Shown here piece after piece: positions 1-13,700 of a stretch of 64,000 nucleotides of DNA (position 1 is the first letter of the stretch; the number at the start of each line of letters is the position of its first letter). The DNA comes from Echinostoma caproni (Eukaryota; Platyhelminthes; Trematoda; Plagiorchiida; Echinostomatidae), in the NCBI GenBank assembly GCA_900618425.1, contig UZAN01039469.1:92235-156234 (forward strand). The letters run 5' to 3'. The notes below the pieces were generated by a model. That model worked only from the letters and a program-made list of their open reading frames with translations, was not told the DNA's origin and made no database searches. Both the position numbers and the translations under genes were made by a program.

Positions 1-404
1 CGAGTTATATACAAGCTTTCAGCCAAAAAGAGACTACCGTCAAAATACCATCAAAAAGGGGCAAATGCGGGAAGCCAAACTTGCAAAAGCGTGAATCAAC
101 TACCAACAACATGGGAAAGTTCAGAACGAACACTTAACTTGTCTGTCAGTATTCGGGCAGCTACAGCCACGCACAATTGACAATCATGCAGCCTAGAAAC
201 TACGTAGATCGCAGTAACCAAGGATACCTGAAGCAATAATACAATTGATAAATGTAATAATAGTCGGTCAAAGTCAATGTGAAAGTTTTATTATGGGCGA
301 TTTAATAAAGCTGAAGCTTATCATACCCCATAGGATTTTTACAGAATATTTGAATAACTTTACAAAAATAAAATAATAATAATATGCATGATCACTCGCG
401 GATA
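1..404. other. AT-rich stretch without a gene
   Basis: I see no coding sequence here. The right-hand part, from about 295, is probably the 3' untranslated region of the minus-strand CR1-like element that starts at 405. On the minus strand it is AT-rich and contains a short TAA-type simple run (around 365-385). The first 290 bases match nothing I recognise. Confidence 0.4.
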
Positions 405-1280
405 TCAAAATGTTAGATGTTCCAATGCTTTAACAAGTTGCGATTTAAATAGTTCAACTGTAGGAGCACGAATAACTTCGGATAGAAGAGAATTCCATAT
501 GCCGCACACTCTGACTGCAAACGAGTGATGCCGGCAATGAAAGTGCCTTTTATGGGTCTTTAACTTTAGTGGGTGTCCTCTGAGGTGATCATGTTGAGAT
601 AAAGTTAGCATAGAATGGCAATGGTGATTGGGTTGATGCAGTATGTGATATGCCAAGCTTATGTTCACCGAAGTCGGCAATATTGAGATGATTAGAGTCC
701 CAATATTAGTAGTCTTTTGAAGTATGTCTTGTTATACAAACCTTTTAACAATTTTGTTTGCCAGCCTTTGCAGACGTTCTGGAGCCTTCTTGTCGCGGTT
801 CAACCATGGATTCCATATTTGGACGGCGTACTCCGTGTGTGGCCGAACAAACGATGATAGCAAGCATGGGGACAGTGCTCTTTCGATTTGCCCGAAAACA
901 CGTCTGACCAGTCCAACTTGCTGTATAGACATGGATGATGCTCTGGCATGGTGCGTGGAACACCCTACGTCCTCCTGTGCCCTAACTCTCAAATCCCTTT
1001 CGTCAGTGGCATGCGGTAGTATTTGGTTCCCCAGAATATAGAAGAAACGAGTCTTGTACCGCATGGAAATAACTCTGCATTTGAAAACGCTGAACACGAT
1101 GTCATTGGTTGTTGACCATCTATGGGCTGAAATGATCGTTTGTTGGAGTGCTATATAATCCTCAGCATGGGTTACAGTTCCTCAGATCTTTGCGTCGTCC
1201 GCAAATAACAGTGTATTAGGCCCAAGGACATCTGGCAGATTGTTTATAAATGCAAGAAAGAGACGACGCCCCAGTACGGA
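405..1280 (-). mobile_element. CR1-like non-LTR retrotransposon, reverse transcriptase C-terminal part
   Basis: On the minus strand this reads as the second half of a CR1/Jockey-type reverse transcriptase. Near 1190-1206 is the catalytic FADDAK motif, preceded by an SVLG...LFLAFINNLPD stretch (the motif before the active site). A frame then runs 1097-732 with KTRFFYILGNQILPHATDER and the thumb-type RPHTEYAVQIWNPW. It ends in the 680-405 frame with RGHPLKLKTH and VCGIWNSLLSEVIRAPTVE, the usual end of these proteins. There is a stop just after FADDAKI and a frame change near 700, so it is dead. The fragment begins exactly at a single N (1281), which may be a sequence join. It belongs to the same family as the copies at 28.5 and 39.9 kb. 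Confidence 0.88.
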
Positions 1281-1534
1281 NATAGTCTCAGATGATTACT
1301 CACCAACACGAACACATGGTTCTTTGTCGGAGAAACTCTTTGATTCAGTCCAAAACCTCTTACTCCGTAGTTGTAGAGTTTTTGCAGTATAATTTGGTGT
1401 TTTACTCGATCAAATTTTTAAGAGAGATTCAAATAAACCGTATCCAATGGCTGACCTGCATCGACGGATTTCATCCACTCATCTCTAGCAAGAAGGTGAA
1501 AGAAGAAGTCGGAAAGAAAATATTTTAGTGCATC

Positions 1535-3240
1535 ACGATCGACAGCTACTGCAGTTTTTGTAGGGAGATATCCAAGACGTGTGGATGTCAACAGCCTTAA
1601 TGCCACCACCATCCATCCATCCATCCGACAAATGAGAGCCAGATTCCCTCATTTTCACGCAATGAATCCAGTTCAGTGCCTTTTTACAATGAATGAATCT
1701 TTAACATTCTTCGATCCTGCAAAGCATCCTCAGCTACAGGACCTGATCATCTTCCTGCGGCACTTATAAAATATGGAGCAGCTTCCCTAACCGATATGCT
1801 GACATGCGTCTCAGTGAGTCCCTATCTTTCCCGATCGATTCCTGATTCCTGGCGTCAAGTGGCCATTATTTCAATCCCCAAAAACTCGTTTTCAACCGTT
1901 CTTGCGAAATGGTCTCGTCCCATCGCGTTGACCTCAGGGGCTCTCAAGTTTACTAAAAAGACCACCCTGAGTAGGTTGCAGTCAATCTTCACAATTCCTT
2001 AAGACCCCTTTCATTTTGCATATAAAGCAAAATGATTTACCCTGGATGCCCTATCCACTCTAAGGCATTTTATCAGCAAATCACTGAAGCCTTCGGTCAA
2101 GTCTGTCTGTTTTGTTTTTCTTGACCATTCTGCGTTTGATTCTGTTTCCTGATTATCCTATTTTTCAAATTTGAATCTCTTGGCACTCCAAGACAGCTGC
2201 TCTCATGGTTTGCTGACAATTTCACACAGAGGGTCCAGTGCACTAAATTAAAAAGGAGGACAACAAAACCTCTTGTTTATAATTCTGGTGTCCTTCTAGG
2301 TGCTGTTCTATCTCCATATTTTTTTTCTGCCTTGATCAGTGATCATTCAGCGCATCCCTGCTTGAATCCAAAAGTATACTGATGACGTTGTTCTGTGTCA
2401 GACAATTTCATCTCCTTCGGAATTTCATTCTTTTGTCGAGAATCTATCCGACATCTAACTGTATTATGTTCAATCTGGTCTCAGTCATAACATATCTAAG
2501 TGCGCGGAGTGTATTTTCACTCTTTTTCGCTCCTCACTTTCAAAGGACTTTGTAATCCTTAACGGTAAACCTGTATCCAGAGTGACCTCAGTCAAGTTCT
2601 TTGATGTCTCCATCGACAGTAATCTTCATTGGTCTACACATTTTTACAGCTGTATGGGAAAACTGAGACACCTATCTCTTCAATTACGTAAACTGACGCA
2701 ATTCCGTACACCACAGTCATTCCTGTTCTCTTTCGATCATCAATACGTTTTACCCATTCTACTCTATTGCTTCCCTGTAGTGTTTCTCGGTTTTATAAAA
2801 CAAAACTTCAAAATAATTTTGCCGTGGTTCGATGATCATCACTCGTGCATCATTGATTCCGATAGATTCATTAATCACAGAACTCATTGATGGTCACAAC
2901 AACTCTTGTGTTACATTTGCTCGTAAGATTCTAGATGACCCTCGTCATCCACTGCACCCTGATCTATCATCTTGTGGTTCCCATCCGTCCACACGCTCCT
3001 CATTTCGGTATCTACCCTCTAGCATTAACAGTTATAAAAAATCTTCTGTACTGTACCTGGTCCGACTCCTAACCCAAAAGGAACAGGTTGCAAGTGGACT
3101 ACGTTAAAAGTTTTGTACATGAAACAAATATCAACGACAATCTTTACCTTTCATTTTTAAATTTTATCATTATTGTTATTATTTCATTCCGCGTGATGAA
3201 CAGTGTACATTTTTAACTGAAGTGTAAGTATAAATGTTTA
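1535..3240 (+). mobile_element. L2-like non-LTR retrotransposon, copy A (broken)
   Basis: Several frames of an L2/Jockey-like reverse transcriptase follow one another. They show SRSIPDSWRQVAIISIPK (about 1814), VFLDHSAFDSVS (about 2110), the active-site box as YTDD (2375-2386), then SRVTSVKFFDVSIDSNLHWS (from 2575) and the C-terminal PLITELIDGH-type region to 3107. DNA from about 1570 aligns with 61,960 onward (copy B). The 3' end to about 3240 aligns with the minus-strand copy C at 58.8 kb. YADD has become YTDD, one codon of the SSAFD box is missing, and many stops and frameshifts are present. The endonuclease half is absent, which fits 5' truncation. Confidence 0.88.
1611..1628. repeat. (CATC)n microsatellite
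   Basis: About four copies of CATC lie inside the start of L2-like copy A. The matching place in copy B (near 62,010) does not have the expanded run. Confidence 0.85.
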
Positions 3241-3594
3241 GACAAGTTACATAAATTCAACTACAAATACAGTGTTTGAAGCACAAACTTCAAGTTTGCA
3301 AAGAGCTAGAGGCTCTGAACGGACGGAAGAGAAATTTTGTAGAGGTAATCAGATTATATAACCATTGGAGCTTGGTTTAAGAAACACAAGTGTTGGCAAT
3401 AATATAGACTGCACAACGTTGACTGGAAGTGAACATACACATAAGGAACTAAAATACCGTTCCTGAATGTATCCAAATGGGTACATCTGAAAAACAAGTT
3501 CACAGACTTGGAGACCGGCACACATTCGTTTTCTTACCGTTTCATTTTCACTTAGTTTTACTGATTATGGAATGAGACAACGACACAAATTTGA
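3241..3594. other. No gene seen
   Basis: This stretch lies between L2-like copy A and a SINE. I see no coding sequence or recognisable repeat. Confidence 0.4.
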
Positions 3595-3725
3595 GGAATG
3601 GGGAAGTGATCAAGTAAAAGGCTGCCGTACAGTATATAATGGAGTCAGTGGGGTGGTGGGATTCGATTAGCTATCCTCTGGGCTACTACCGATAGATGAG
3701 CATCCACTGAGCAAGAGATAGGAAT
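3595..3725 (-). mobile_element. tRNA-derived SINE (family B), degraded copy
   Basis: Read on the minus strand, a B-box-like ATCGAATCCCACC is followed by a tail that ends ACGGCAGCCTTTTACTTGATC. The tail aligns with the SINE at 22,966-23,105 (ACGGCAGTCCTTTGATTGACC). The A-box end has drifted beyond recognition. This is the weakest of the three copies of this family in the window. Confidence 0.55.
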
Positions 3726-4189
3726 TTATCATCTGAAAGTTGATTATCTTTAACGATCAGGTCAGACAGCTACAATAGCGATGTTATTTCTACTACTATT
3801 TCTCTTCCTGTTTGATGAGGTATAATCAACGACTGAGGATATTAGATTTGTCCAAGTATAAATGATCCTCTCAATAAAAAACTTAGTGAAACTTATGGTT
3901 TAAAAGATCGTGTATACTATAACTGCGGTTGCTTTATTTGTTTGCACTTGTTGGTCAAGAAAACCGTTGTCATTCAAGCCAAGATGTGACAACAAGCGAT
4001 AATATTTTCGACCGAAGGCATTTTGTATCACCTCCTCAAGTGATCTTTTTGCTGTGTTTTGAAACGTTTTGCTGCACCTACAATAGAATTTGTCAATCCG
4101 AACTATGATTCGAGGACCAATGTACTCTCATAGGAGTTGGAGTTGGAATCAACGCAGAAATAACATGAATTTCAAACTGCAAACCTTTG
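3726..4189. other. No gene seen
   Basis: No coding sequence or repeat is recognised here. It may include unrecognised 5' parts of the element whose end is at 4430. Confidence 0.35.
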
Positions 4190-4430
4190 TTGAGCCACGT
4201 ATAATAAATCGGATCGAAAGCATTCACAGAGGTCTTCGAATGAATCCTTCCAAGTGTAATGATGTTTTATTTTCTTTACTGAAGGCTGAATTGGCTTCTG
4301 TATATGTAGCGTATCACCATACGCTTTGTTAGTCTGTAATTTTCAAAGAAGAGTGATTGTGTAGTAGCTGAATGTTCATCCCCTATAGGGAGAATTAAAG
4401 CCGCTTCTTGACTTGACTTGACTTGACTTG
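4190..4430 (+). mobile_element. L2-like element with (ACTTG)n tail, 3' end
   Basis: A short frame reads RGLRMNPSKCNDVLFSLLKA, which resembles the post-catalytic box LSLNISKFQDVVFSLLAD of the minus-strand element at 18.6 kb. The sequence then runs through GGGAGAATTAAAGCCGC into a pentanucleotide tail, (CTTGA)n, at 4407-4430. The 18 kb element ends in the same way on its own strand. This is therefore a short 3' piece of the same family, probably with an internal deletion because only about 100 bases separate the coding motif from the tail. Confidence 0.6.
4407..4430 (+). repeat. (ACTTG)n tail
   Basis: Nearly five tandem copies of a pentanucleotide close the retroelement fragment to the left. 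CR1 and L2 elements commonly end in short tandem repeats rather than poly(A). Confidence 0.85.
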
Positions 4431-7400
4431 ATTCGAACAACGGTTTACTTTCTGAGCCACAGCTTTATTGACGCCCAGACCCTCCTTGTCTTTCAGCCGA
4501 AAGGGATCCAAGGCAATGATGTATGCAGAACACAGCTATTCAAACAGATACTGACAATCACCCTATTCTGTAGTGTAGGTGATTAGAAAAATCCCAACCA
4601 ACATATCAAAATGGGCAACGAGTTTATTCAGATTGAAAAAGTGGATTACCCTGGCCATCATCATGGTTCGGTTAGCGCTCTTCTTTCCCGACAGATTAAC
4701 CACCACAAATCTGAAAATTTGTTTTAGAATATTGAATAGTAACGGAATCAGTAAATGTTCTGATGAACATTTGCATAAAGAAGAACTCAAGTACAAGTTC
4801 TTTCTACGTGAGTAAACGACAGAACCTAGTGTGTGAGTTATCTGATCCACAGCAAGTGAAAGGGCTAGGTCGGATAATATTTGATGCCAAAACATCAATT
4901 GATGGTCGTCGAATTGGATAAAAGGATCATTCTGTTCAACATCGGCACAAATAAAAACCCATCACCACGAGCAGCTCAGACATGTTTAACACTGTACAAA
5001 GCTATCTGAATCCGAGCCGAAACAATTTAGTATTGGTCGATGAAATTACGGTAACACTGTTCACCCATACGTAGCAGATGATTACGTGATGGAGAAGCAT
5101 ATGACGATAATTGTTTATACGTAATCCCAAAAGAAAATCGGAGCAACAGTTCATGTTTCGGGTGGATTCTGTGGTGAGTCATTTCATGCAACCCATTGTA
5201 TCTGGATCAGAAAATGTTTATTTCCGACAAAACTGATGCTCAGAAAAAAACGATGAGTACAATTACGGCGGTTGTTTTGAACCTCCATTGTTCAACTGGA
5301 GCAAGTTGCAACTCAGCGGAAAAGATAGGTTTTCAGAACTTTGTACTACTCAGTGCTTGAATTTCTGACTGGAAACTAGACGTGCAGATGTTTCCCTGCT
5401 AAATACACTTTTATCTATTGGCTCCGTATTAAAGTTGGTTATTTTATTGATGTGTGGTAAGTCCTTATAATGCAATTCCTACTTCATTTGAGCATTTCTA
5501 AGGTTACGTTACTAAACTCATTACTGTACTGTGTCAAGTGTGTGTGTGTGTGTGTTTGTGTGCAGTTCACTGTCCTCAAAGAATTCCATTAGACAGAGTT
5601 CCCTCTGTGGAAAACACTGAATCATTCTGTCATTCTGAAGGTCAAATGTTACATTCCGCACACTTGGGTTCCATCAAGTCAACCATCTACTTCTGTTTTA
5701 ATGTCATTTAGGTCTGTATGTTCTGGCTAGTAGAGATAATTCAAGTTATGTGCGTGTGTGTAGCAAGGGGGAGGGAGTAGGGTTGGAGGGAGAATTGTGT
5801 ACATCTGCAATCTGGAAGCGTATCTGAATACCATATACCCAAAGAGACAGATATATCGGCACACAGCAAATGTGCTCTGTATGAAGCAACCTTCCACGAA
5901 TGTGTAATCCTGTGTGGCAATGTTATCGCTTGGGGTTGGATAGGGGGTGACATCTGAACTGTCAGCCCAGTGGATAACATTAACAGCTACAAAGCGACGG
6001 CTGACATTTGTCATGATATAGGTGATATTCACACTTGCTGTTTTCATTCATTCGAACGGGAATTTCGAATGTGTCCTGGAATGTGGCATCACCGTCTTTG
6101 TGTAATGCTCTGAAAATAAAACAGTTATAGTGATTGCGGTCTATAGATCTGACCGCATTACAGTCACATCTGTTGCCTCTGCTCAGGACTGGTTGTGCCA
6201 GCAATCTGCACTCAGTGCAAATAAGAGCGCAGGTGGATGATTCAAACGGGAAATATCATAGTGTTTTACTCATTTTCGGCTGAGGGATGGAAGCAGCATA
6301 TTCAAAGAGACGAGAGGGGAGAAAATTTACTATTAATTTGTAGATTTATAAATGTGCATACGGTGTAAATTGGCCAGGAATTTAGGGAAAAGCCTGTCAC
6401 CATTTGAGTACCCATTTTTATGGAACAAGAGTACCCAAAGTTCTCTTCAAACCACGGACTGGTATATCAGTAAAGTAACCATCAGCGCTAATCAAGCTGT
6501 GTCAAAGGATTTCGTAAGAATAGAGTTAACGTTAGATAGTTTGACTGTTCACCTGGATAACAGATTCATTGATTAAATGTAGATGCACTTGAAAATATGT
6601 TCTAACGTTGTGTGGCTGTGGGGAAATTTGAGGTCCTTGATTCTGTTGAATGAGTCATCAAAGGCGGACTATTTTTATCCTTGTAGACACAGAGCTACGA
6701 AAACCACAATCAAACAGAGAAAACAATACGCGTGAATCTCTATAGCCGCTTAGAGTTGTTCAAGATTCCCAAAACATAGCGCGATGCAATCGAACGAACA
6801 TCGATGTTAATGACTCGTATTTATAGTTTCCGGTATATTGGTTCGAAGCAATTCGCTTCTGGGAAGTACTGAGTCTGCGGATTCACGTCAGTCTGGTTCA
6901 GAATGAATGCAAAAGAGAGTGGCTTTTCAGTTATCAAATTATCGAAATATGGGAGATCATCTTACCCACCATTTTTTTTAATTGAAAGCATTGAATGGAC
7001 CAGAATCTTCATACGTTAGAGTGATGAGGCCAGATAAAAGAAACCATTCATTATCCCCGCACTAGGTCGGCTTATTTTGGTCTGCGCAAAGGATATTTTC
7101 ACGTCGGCGAAGGAGTGAAACTTTTAATTCATGGCGTTTTTGACAGAAGTCTGAACCTTACCATTCCTATCGTACACAGAGAAGAGGCGAAAAACGACGG
7201 TGGTTCGAATATGTGATGGCCGGTACATACTCTCTCAAAGAACGGGTGAAACATCAATGTCTCTGGCGCGGAACATAATGCTGTTGTTTATTGTGCAGTA
7301 GTGTATTGCACGGTATTGTGTTGTAATTAACTGCACAGGCATGTGGGCTTATATTTTGCTAAAAACTGAGTGCAAATTATGTGAACCCGCTAGAGCTACT

Positions 7401-8474
7401 CATCATGGGGAAAAGTATAATGATACATTCAACAGATTATATCACCTATCCCACGAATACGATATATCGGTCTAACCCGATGAAAGTGAAAGTGAACAGC
7501 TATAGAAAACAAAATGCTACCACTGAAAAAAGTGTAAATTTTGACGAGTTGCTCACAATAACATTTTTATAGTACAAAGTAATCCATATCGACTGAGTCA
7601 AACTAGTTTTTATTCAAATAGCTACGAAATTTACAGATTTCATTTCTGGGCCCTATCGAATATATGCCCTTGATATTTAACGATAAACAAATCGAAAGAT
7701 TCATGAAAAAATATTTTGCACTGAAAGTCCTGTCAAGAGCTGTAAATTACACCCCACACGATTCGCAGTATCGCACGGCTACTTCAGTCAATCGGTGTTA
7801 CTACCCACTGCTGATGACTGCAAAACCTCACGTTGTTTCAGTTATACCGCAGAAACAGATGCCCACCTGAGAGAAGCAGACCTTACTTAAGTGTGAACAT
7901 ACCCAACATTTAGTTGTTGTAACCTTTACGAATGCACGGATAATTTTAAACACAACAGCACCTTGTGATCACGTGCTCAACAGCACCACCGGTAAGTTAC
8001 GGAGTGTTATCTGAACATTATGTCACTTGCGTGGAGCTACACATTGGGACTAATTGTTGAAACTATAAAAATGATTTACACAGACTGTATGACTGAGCGA
8101 CAGAAAACTGTGCATCTCTGATTTGGTGACAATTCGGTCGATCGCTTGGTGGACCATGAATATTCAACGGTCTAATGACATGATATTTTTGTAGACCTTC
8201 GTCTTCAAACATTCCTTTCGTCATTTTTCACTACAAGTTATTGTCTGTCCAATCCCCATGTACAATTTTTGGCGGACGTTTCCGACCATAAAATGTATGC
8301 TGATATTATTCAGTCTTCAATAATTAGCATGTAACGCACAGTTACTCGTAAGTAGTACGGCCGGGTAATTGAGTATTGATTTTGCTTTATCGTCCTTGAA
8401 AACAACTCAATAAATCACTCAGTAAGGTACAAACTCAAATTGTGTTTCCTTTAGTTCTAAACAAGTGTTCATAT
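4431..8474. other. Unassigned 4 kb, no gene seen
   Basis: All open frames are short and match nothing I recognise. A (GT)n run lies at about 5537-5562. At the left edge, a GATTCGAAC followed by GAGCCACAGC could be a badly degraded, reversed tRNA-like B and A box. I see no other structure. Confidence 0.4.
5537..5562. repeat. (GT)n microsatellite
   Basis: A short GT dinucleotide run with one interruption. Confidence 0.85.
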
Positions 8475-8555
8475 CCGCCGGCCAGTTGGGAAAGTGAACT
8501 ATGGACCCGTTGTATGCGATACGTTTACGCCTCCACTAAGCCAGGTAGCTCAAAC
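8475..8555 (-). mobile_element. tRNA-like SINE remnant
   Basis: On the minus strand there is a perfect A-box consensus, TGGCTTAGTGG (8533-8543). About 35 bases further on is a weaker B-box-like GTTCACTTTCC (8489-8500). This spacing suits an internal Pol III promoter. The B box has two mismatches and I cannot fold a full tRNA, so I call it a tRNA-derived remnant, possibly related to the family at 3.6, 15.9 and 23 kb. Confidence 0.35.
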
Positions 8556-9590
8556 CAAGGACTATTAGGATAACTTTTTCGAGCTTTGTTCCGATGTATT
8601 CCTCCATGAAAGTAACTCCTTTCATTACGCCTGGTAGCAAAGAACTTCTGGTTCACTATGGTTCTCATTTGTTTCCATAAAAAAGGCATCTTATTGAATT
8701 AAATCTTTCATTCCAATTTCATAAGCAAGTAATAAGTTAAGGTGTAATCCATCTTTTTCGATTTTTTCTGGTTGCACAATAATAGGCGTGAATTTTCGCT
8801 AAAGCCAACTGAAAACGTTTATTTGAACAAGTCTCTTGGGTTTCAATTATACATTGAAACCGATTCATTTCAAAATACCGTAGCAGTTGAAATAGTGCAT
8901 ACGCTTTGGGGTTCATTGTTTACTTTTCATCTAGTTATCATTCATTATGCACGTATTTATACAATAGAGACGTAAAGAGATAGGTATCATCATGCATAGA
9001 TTTTCTGGCCCAATTTCAGTGAGGAATCCGCGCTTTTTGAGATACATAATGATAACCAACTACGAGTATTGATGTTGAGCTAACAAGACGTCCGGTTGAC
9101 GCGGTTTAACCCATAGTTTATAGAAAAATGGTATGAAGCAAGGGATCCAGAAACTTTCACAGTTTTGCATCTCAAATCATAAAACCATAATCGGACAAAG
9201 TGTCTAACACTTAATGAGCTATATGCTGATGCAAATTTGAAAGGAAAGCTTTAGAAGGTGCAAAACGTATTATCGTTAAAGATTTCGGAGTTAAAAACGG
9301 CAAGCTAAGAAAACCTTGTTCATCAGTCTTTCGTCCAATAATGACGTTGAAGCGGTAGGTATACGCATTATTTAAATTTGTGCAGCCGAAGCCAAATGTA
9401 ACTGTGACATGCTAAAATGGCAATTCTCAACTGTTCCTCTCATCAGATGGGGAACAAAGAACGATTTTGTTTCTTGTACTCTTCAAACTTCGTTCTGCAT
9501 TCCACATGTATTGTTCTATCACCTATGCCAGTTGCAAGGCAAAGCATTTATCTGAAATTCATAAAGTGCAGGTTACAGGTCAGCTTCAAC
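8556..9590. other. No gene seen
   Basis: AT-rich sequence with no frame or repeat that I recognise. Confidence 0.35.
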
Positions 9591-10700
9591 TTTGGTCGAA
9601 AGCTGTAGGTTTCCGTTCCATTGCCTGTTTGTGCATTATAATTTGTTTCCGTCGTCTACGTGCTGCACTCTCAAGGTCAAGCGCGGCACACTGTGGGTTT
9701 CCTCACACGGGTTTTGGGTGCAGCTGATTCGAATCACTAAGGAACGTGATGATCACAACTGCAACCCCAAACGTGACTTGATGTTTCATGTCTGGAGTAA
9801 ACGACCGGAAAGCTATTCTCCTAGAATATCCATCAATTCCGATTCGTTCCGTATACAGTCTGTCGTGAATCAATGGTGCCAATCTTGTGATACCCACAAA
9901 GAAGTGTCGTGGCACTCTTCGTGCTGGTGATGAGCGGCATCCGCACAGAGTAAGTCTCCAATCACACACGTTCGTTACATGTGTTTTCGTGTTTGTCACA
10001 TTTTGTCGGCCTTGAAGACAATCCACGCCCATCTCTCACATCCCATTTGAGTGCGCACGAGACTATTTGCGTGTGCTCCTTGCCCGGGGTTATATACGTG
10101 AGGCAGTGAGTGACGATTGTCAATCAAGTATCCTGTACGTGCGTGAGTGCGTGCGTGTTTGTGCTTGTGTTTGTGTGTGTGTGTGATCTAACCCGGAAAA
10201 CGTTCAGTCACATGCATTAACTCAGTCGCGTTTAACTGTCCGCACGCACCCCTCTGTTTGTCGAATCGTTCGTTCTACAGGCGTAAACAGCTTGTTTTCC
10301 ATCTGATTCTGTAATTGGAGGTACAAATCCGAGGGAGATCGGGAAAACTCACGAGTGAGTTGTCAGCATTCGAGCCTCCTCACTCTAACAGTGTCTTTGA
10401 CAGGCGTCCCCTTCATTCCACAGCCAGATCGGTCCGGTTAGTAACTTGGTCAGTGTCTTCCAACCAACACGAGCACTTCAACAAAAAGTGCAAAAACATA
10501 TGCAGCTATGAACGAGGCGCTGTGAACAAAACCCACCTTACAGCCTCATCTTGGGCGCCAGCTTTTCATGCCCACAACGGAAAAATGTCAGTTTATTTAT
10601 TGTATTGGAAATGTCCAAAGGTTAGTAAACTACGTGGAATTCCAAACCACGAATCAATGCCGCCTGCACCTTTATAGTTTGTATCTCATCACATGGACAG
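9591..10700. other. GC-richer patch, possible unrecognised exon or promoter
   Basis: By eye this kilobase is richer in G, C and CpG than its surroundings. It contains open frames of 112 codons (9592-9930, plus), 109 codons (9703-10032, minus) and 120 codons (10315-10677, plus). None resembles a protein I know. An imperfect (TG)n run is at 10138-10185. It could be a 5' untranslated exon with its promoter or an old repeat. I cannot decide between these. Confidence 0.2.
10138..10185. repeat. Imperfect (TG)n run
   Basis: GTGCGTGAG-type units grade into a clean TG dinucleotide run. Confidence 0.75.
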
Positions 10701-13700
10701 CTCTGTTTTGCGAACAATACAATCCTATGAGAATGCTTTCCAAAACCTTGCCAAAAATTGAATTTGAACTAATCCATAGAGGTTGATTAGTGAACTCTAA
10801 TTGATTGAATGGAAAACGTACTTGGAAAAGCTAGCTACATGCAACTTGGTGGATGCTGAAATGTGGAAAGATCTGAGCAATGAAATTAGTCATGCTTGAC
10901 AGATGATATTCAAGTGTAAGCTATACATAAAGTCCAATTTATCACTGCAAGAGATAGAATCCAACCGAGAACGCTGTCCTTTCAAGAATCAAATTATATG
11001 ATAACGTTATCCACACGTCTATCGAGAACAGTGACATTTATTGTTTATCATAATGTATTTGTTTCTTATAGTTTAAATGAGAGTCCGATTATCATTTCAA
11101 GGATCTGATCTTTTGCGATCAACGTACCTATGGTAATTCCATCGGGATAAAACTAGTAAAGCATTCAGTAATTTTTATTCTCTGAACATTCGTATTAAGG
11201 GTACTTTTAGAATGAAACATTGTTAGCGCTTAGTCATGGAGGGAAGCCGTTCAGCGGACATTACCGCAAAGTTAGGGGTGGAAAGAACAAGCTGCGTTTA
11301 CTTGCAAATTGCTCTATACAACTTTTGAATAATTTGCCTGAACTTGGCCCATGAGCAACTAGGAATTACTTTTATCGGCCCTCTTCATCTTGAATTCAAT
11401 CCCACTGGTAGGAGAGCTTCTTTTTGGTACTGTCATGGTTGATCACACCATTTTATCACGTTCAATTTGTTTGGAAGTTGGATCATTTCTACAAAACAAT
11501 TGATGCTTTGGAACATCTTCAGCTCGTCTGCTTTTGGATCGAATTAGAAATGGAGTGTTGTAGTGAATGTTTCATAACAAGCACCTGTCTGAAAATGGAG
11601 GGACTGGGTAGAGAGACGAATCAGAACAACAGTTATTCAATTTGGATCGGGTAACTGAACTACTACAAGCTGGGGCATATTTGGACACGCCGCCTCTGGG
11701 TCAACAACGGAAATAGTTATATATTTCATATAGCATTGGGAATGAATACGGAGCACTACCCTCGAATTCTAGGGCGTTTCATTTTGACTAGCAAGAGGGA
11801 GAAGCTGTAGGTATGGCTAATGGATAAGTAAATAACGATATAAAAAATATCTTATGGTTGAAAGCACAACGTAGATAACTGAATATACGGAACGGTGATC
11901 TTTCATGAGGAAACTTTTTTGCATGGTTTTTTCATCGGTACTTAACCCTTAAAGAACAAGTTCGGAGCGTCAGGAAAGATATTTCATTTGAACGGGATAG
12001 ATGTCAAGGAGAACTCAAGCAAAGAAGCTGTCTTAGCAGCTCAACAGTTTAACATTGATTTAATTCTTATATTACCATAGTGAATTGCTTAACCAGAATC
12101 ATTTGAAGGATAGAAGGTCCAAGGATAAGCAAAAGGTTTCCAGATGCACAAAACGTTTTATTTGTTACACAAAAATAAGTATAACATTTTCTCGAGATAT
12201 TCTCCAACAGCATCTTTGCAAAATTTCATTTGGTTAAACAGTGAAGCGAGTAGCCCTTCGACCAGTCCAATAAAGACGTACACTGCAGCGGTTGGTGACT
12301 CATATCGGATCCCAAGCGTCCTGCGCTTAACATTTGGGAACAGAAAAAGTCACACCGAGCCAGGTTTAAACTATACGGTTGGTGACAAACATACTAATTT
12401 TTTCTCCAGCATTGTCATAGTGCAGCAAGGCCCCTCTTGCTCGAGTCCTTAGACAAGGCCTGGTAACCGCTTCCAGCTCATTCGGCATACTGTCGGTGGC
12501 TTACCAAACTCCGGTGATTGTGCTTTGCTGAACGAAAGGTATCGTAGCCACATGGCCGGATTCGGCCATGAACACAGTCACCATCTACCTTACCACACTG
12601 CGCTCGCGTCGGAATTTCTGAGACGGAGACCCACCAGCTGGCGTCTACTGAGCCAATCAGTTAACGGGACTCAGAGGAAGAAATTATTCTTTTGTATACT
12701 TCATGGAATGAGGCAGATACTGAAGGATTAAGTAAATGAGTGTTGTGAAGCCCAAGAACGTGACTGTCATTGATGGTTTGAGGGTTATCTTGAATCATGT
12801 ATCTGACCTGGTTAATATGATGTATTCATTCAGATCAGTTTAAAGAAATTGGTCATTCCTGAAACAACACGGAATCGGCATTTTTGCACAACAAGTGTGT
12901 GTGCAACAGTACCTGACATTCATCAACGATGTAACTGCTATCACTTTCACACAAACAATTAGACAAACGCAGAATCTTGGTCAATTTTTACTCCACTCAC
13001 TCCACCCTACCATCCCACTTTAAATGAATCTTCCTATGAACAGCCAGTTCTAGGGCAGTTACTGTTGCTTATTTTATGTCACCTCTGCCGATCCCCAAGA
13101 CGCTTCTATCATTTTTATTCAAATGTGATTAGTTATTTCTTTTTCTCTGAATAACAATAACTTGCTTAATCACAAATACAAATCATTTTTAAACCGAGAA
13201 CTCGGTTAATTGTGTATTTTTTAATAACCTTTTGCATTTACTTCCATTTTCCGATCAAAAACTTTTTCAAAGATCGCAAAATGATGTTTCCTGCAAAAAT
13301 AGTTTCATTGTGAAAGGAAACTTTTTCTCGCTAGGGGAGGATGAACAAGGAACATCGGAATATTGGTAAAACTACGCATTATTTATTTGTAACTTCTTCT
13401 GATTGTCACACTGATTTTTTTAATTTCTACAGACAAGTGAACCCACCTGTGGTTTACCAAATCTGTAAGATTTTCAAGTGATATTTGAACGCTAGATTAT
13501 CAGCTGTTATTCACCACAGATTTGCACAAACCCATAGTCAAGGCGTTTACTTGGTTGCTCCGTCACTTGAGTGTGAAGATATTTCATGCACCCGTGTTCG
13601 TATCTCACCTTTGGGGTGGTGGAAAATGCTATAACTCGACAGTTCAAGGGTCATATGTTCCACTTAGTTTGAGGAACCAGACATAGCTCACTTCGCACAA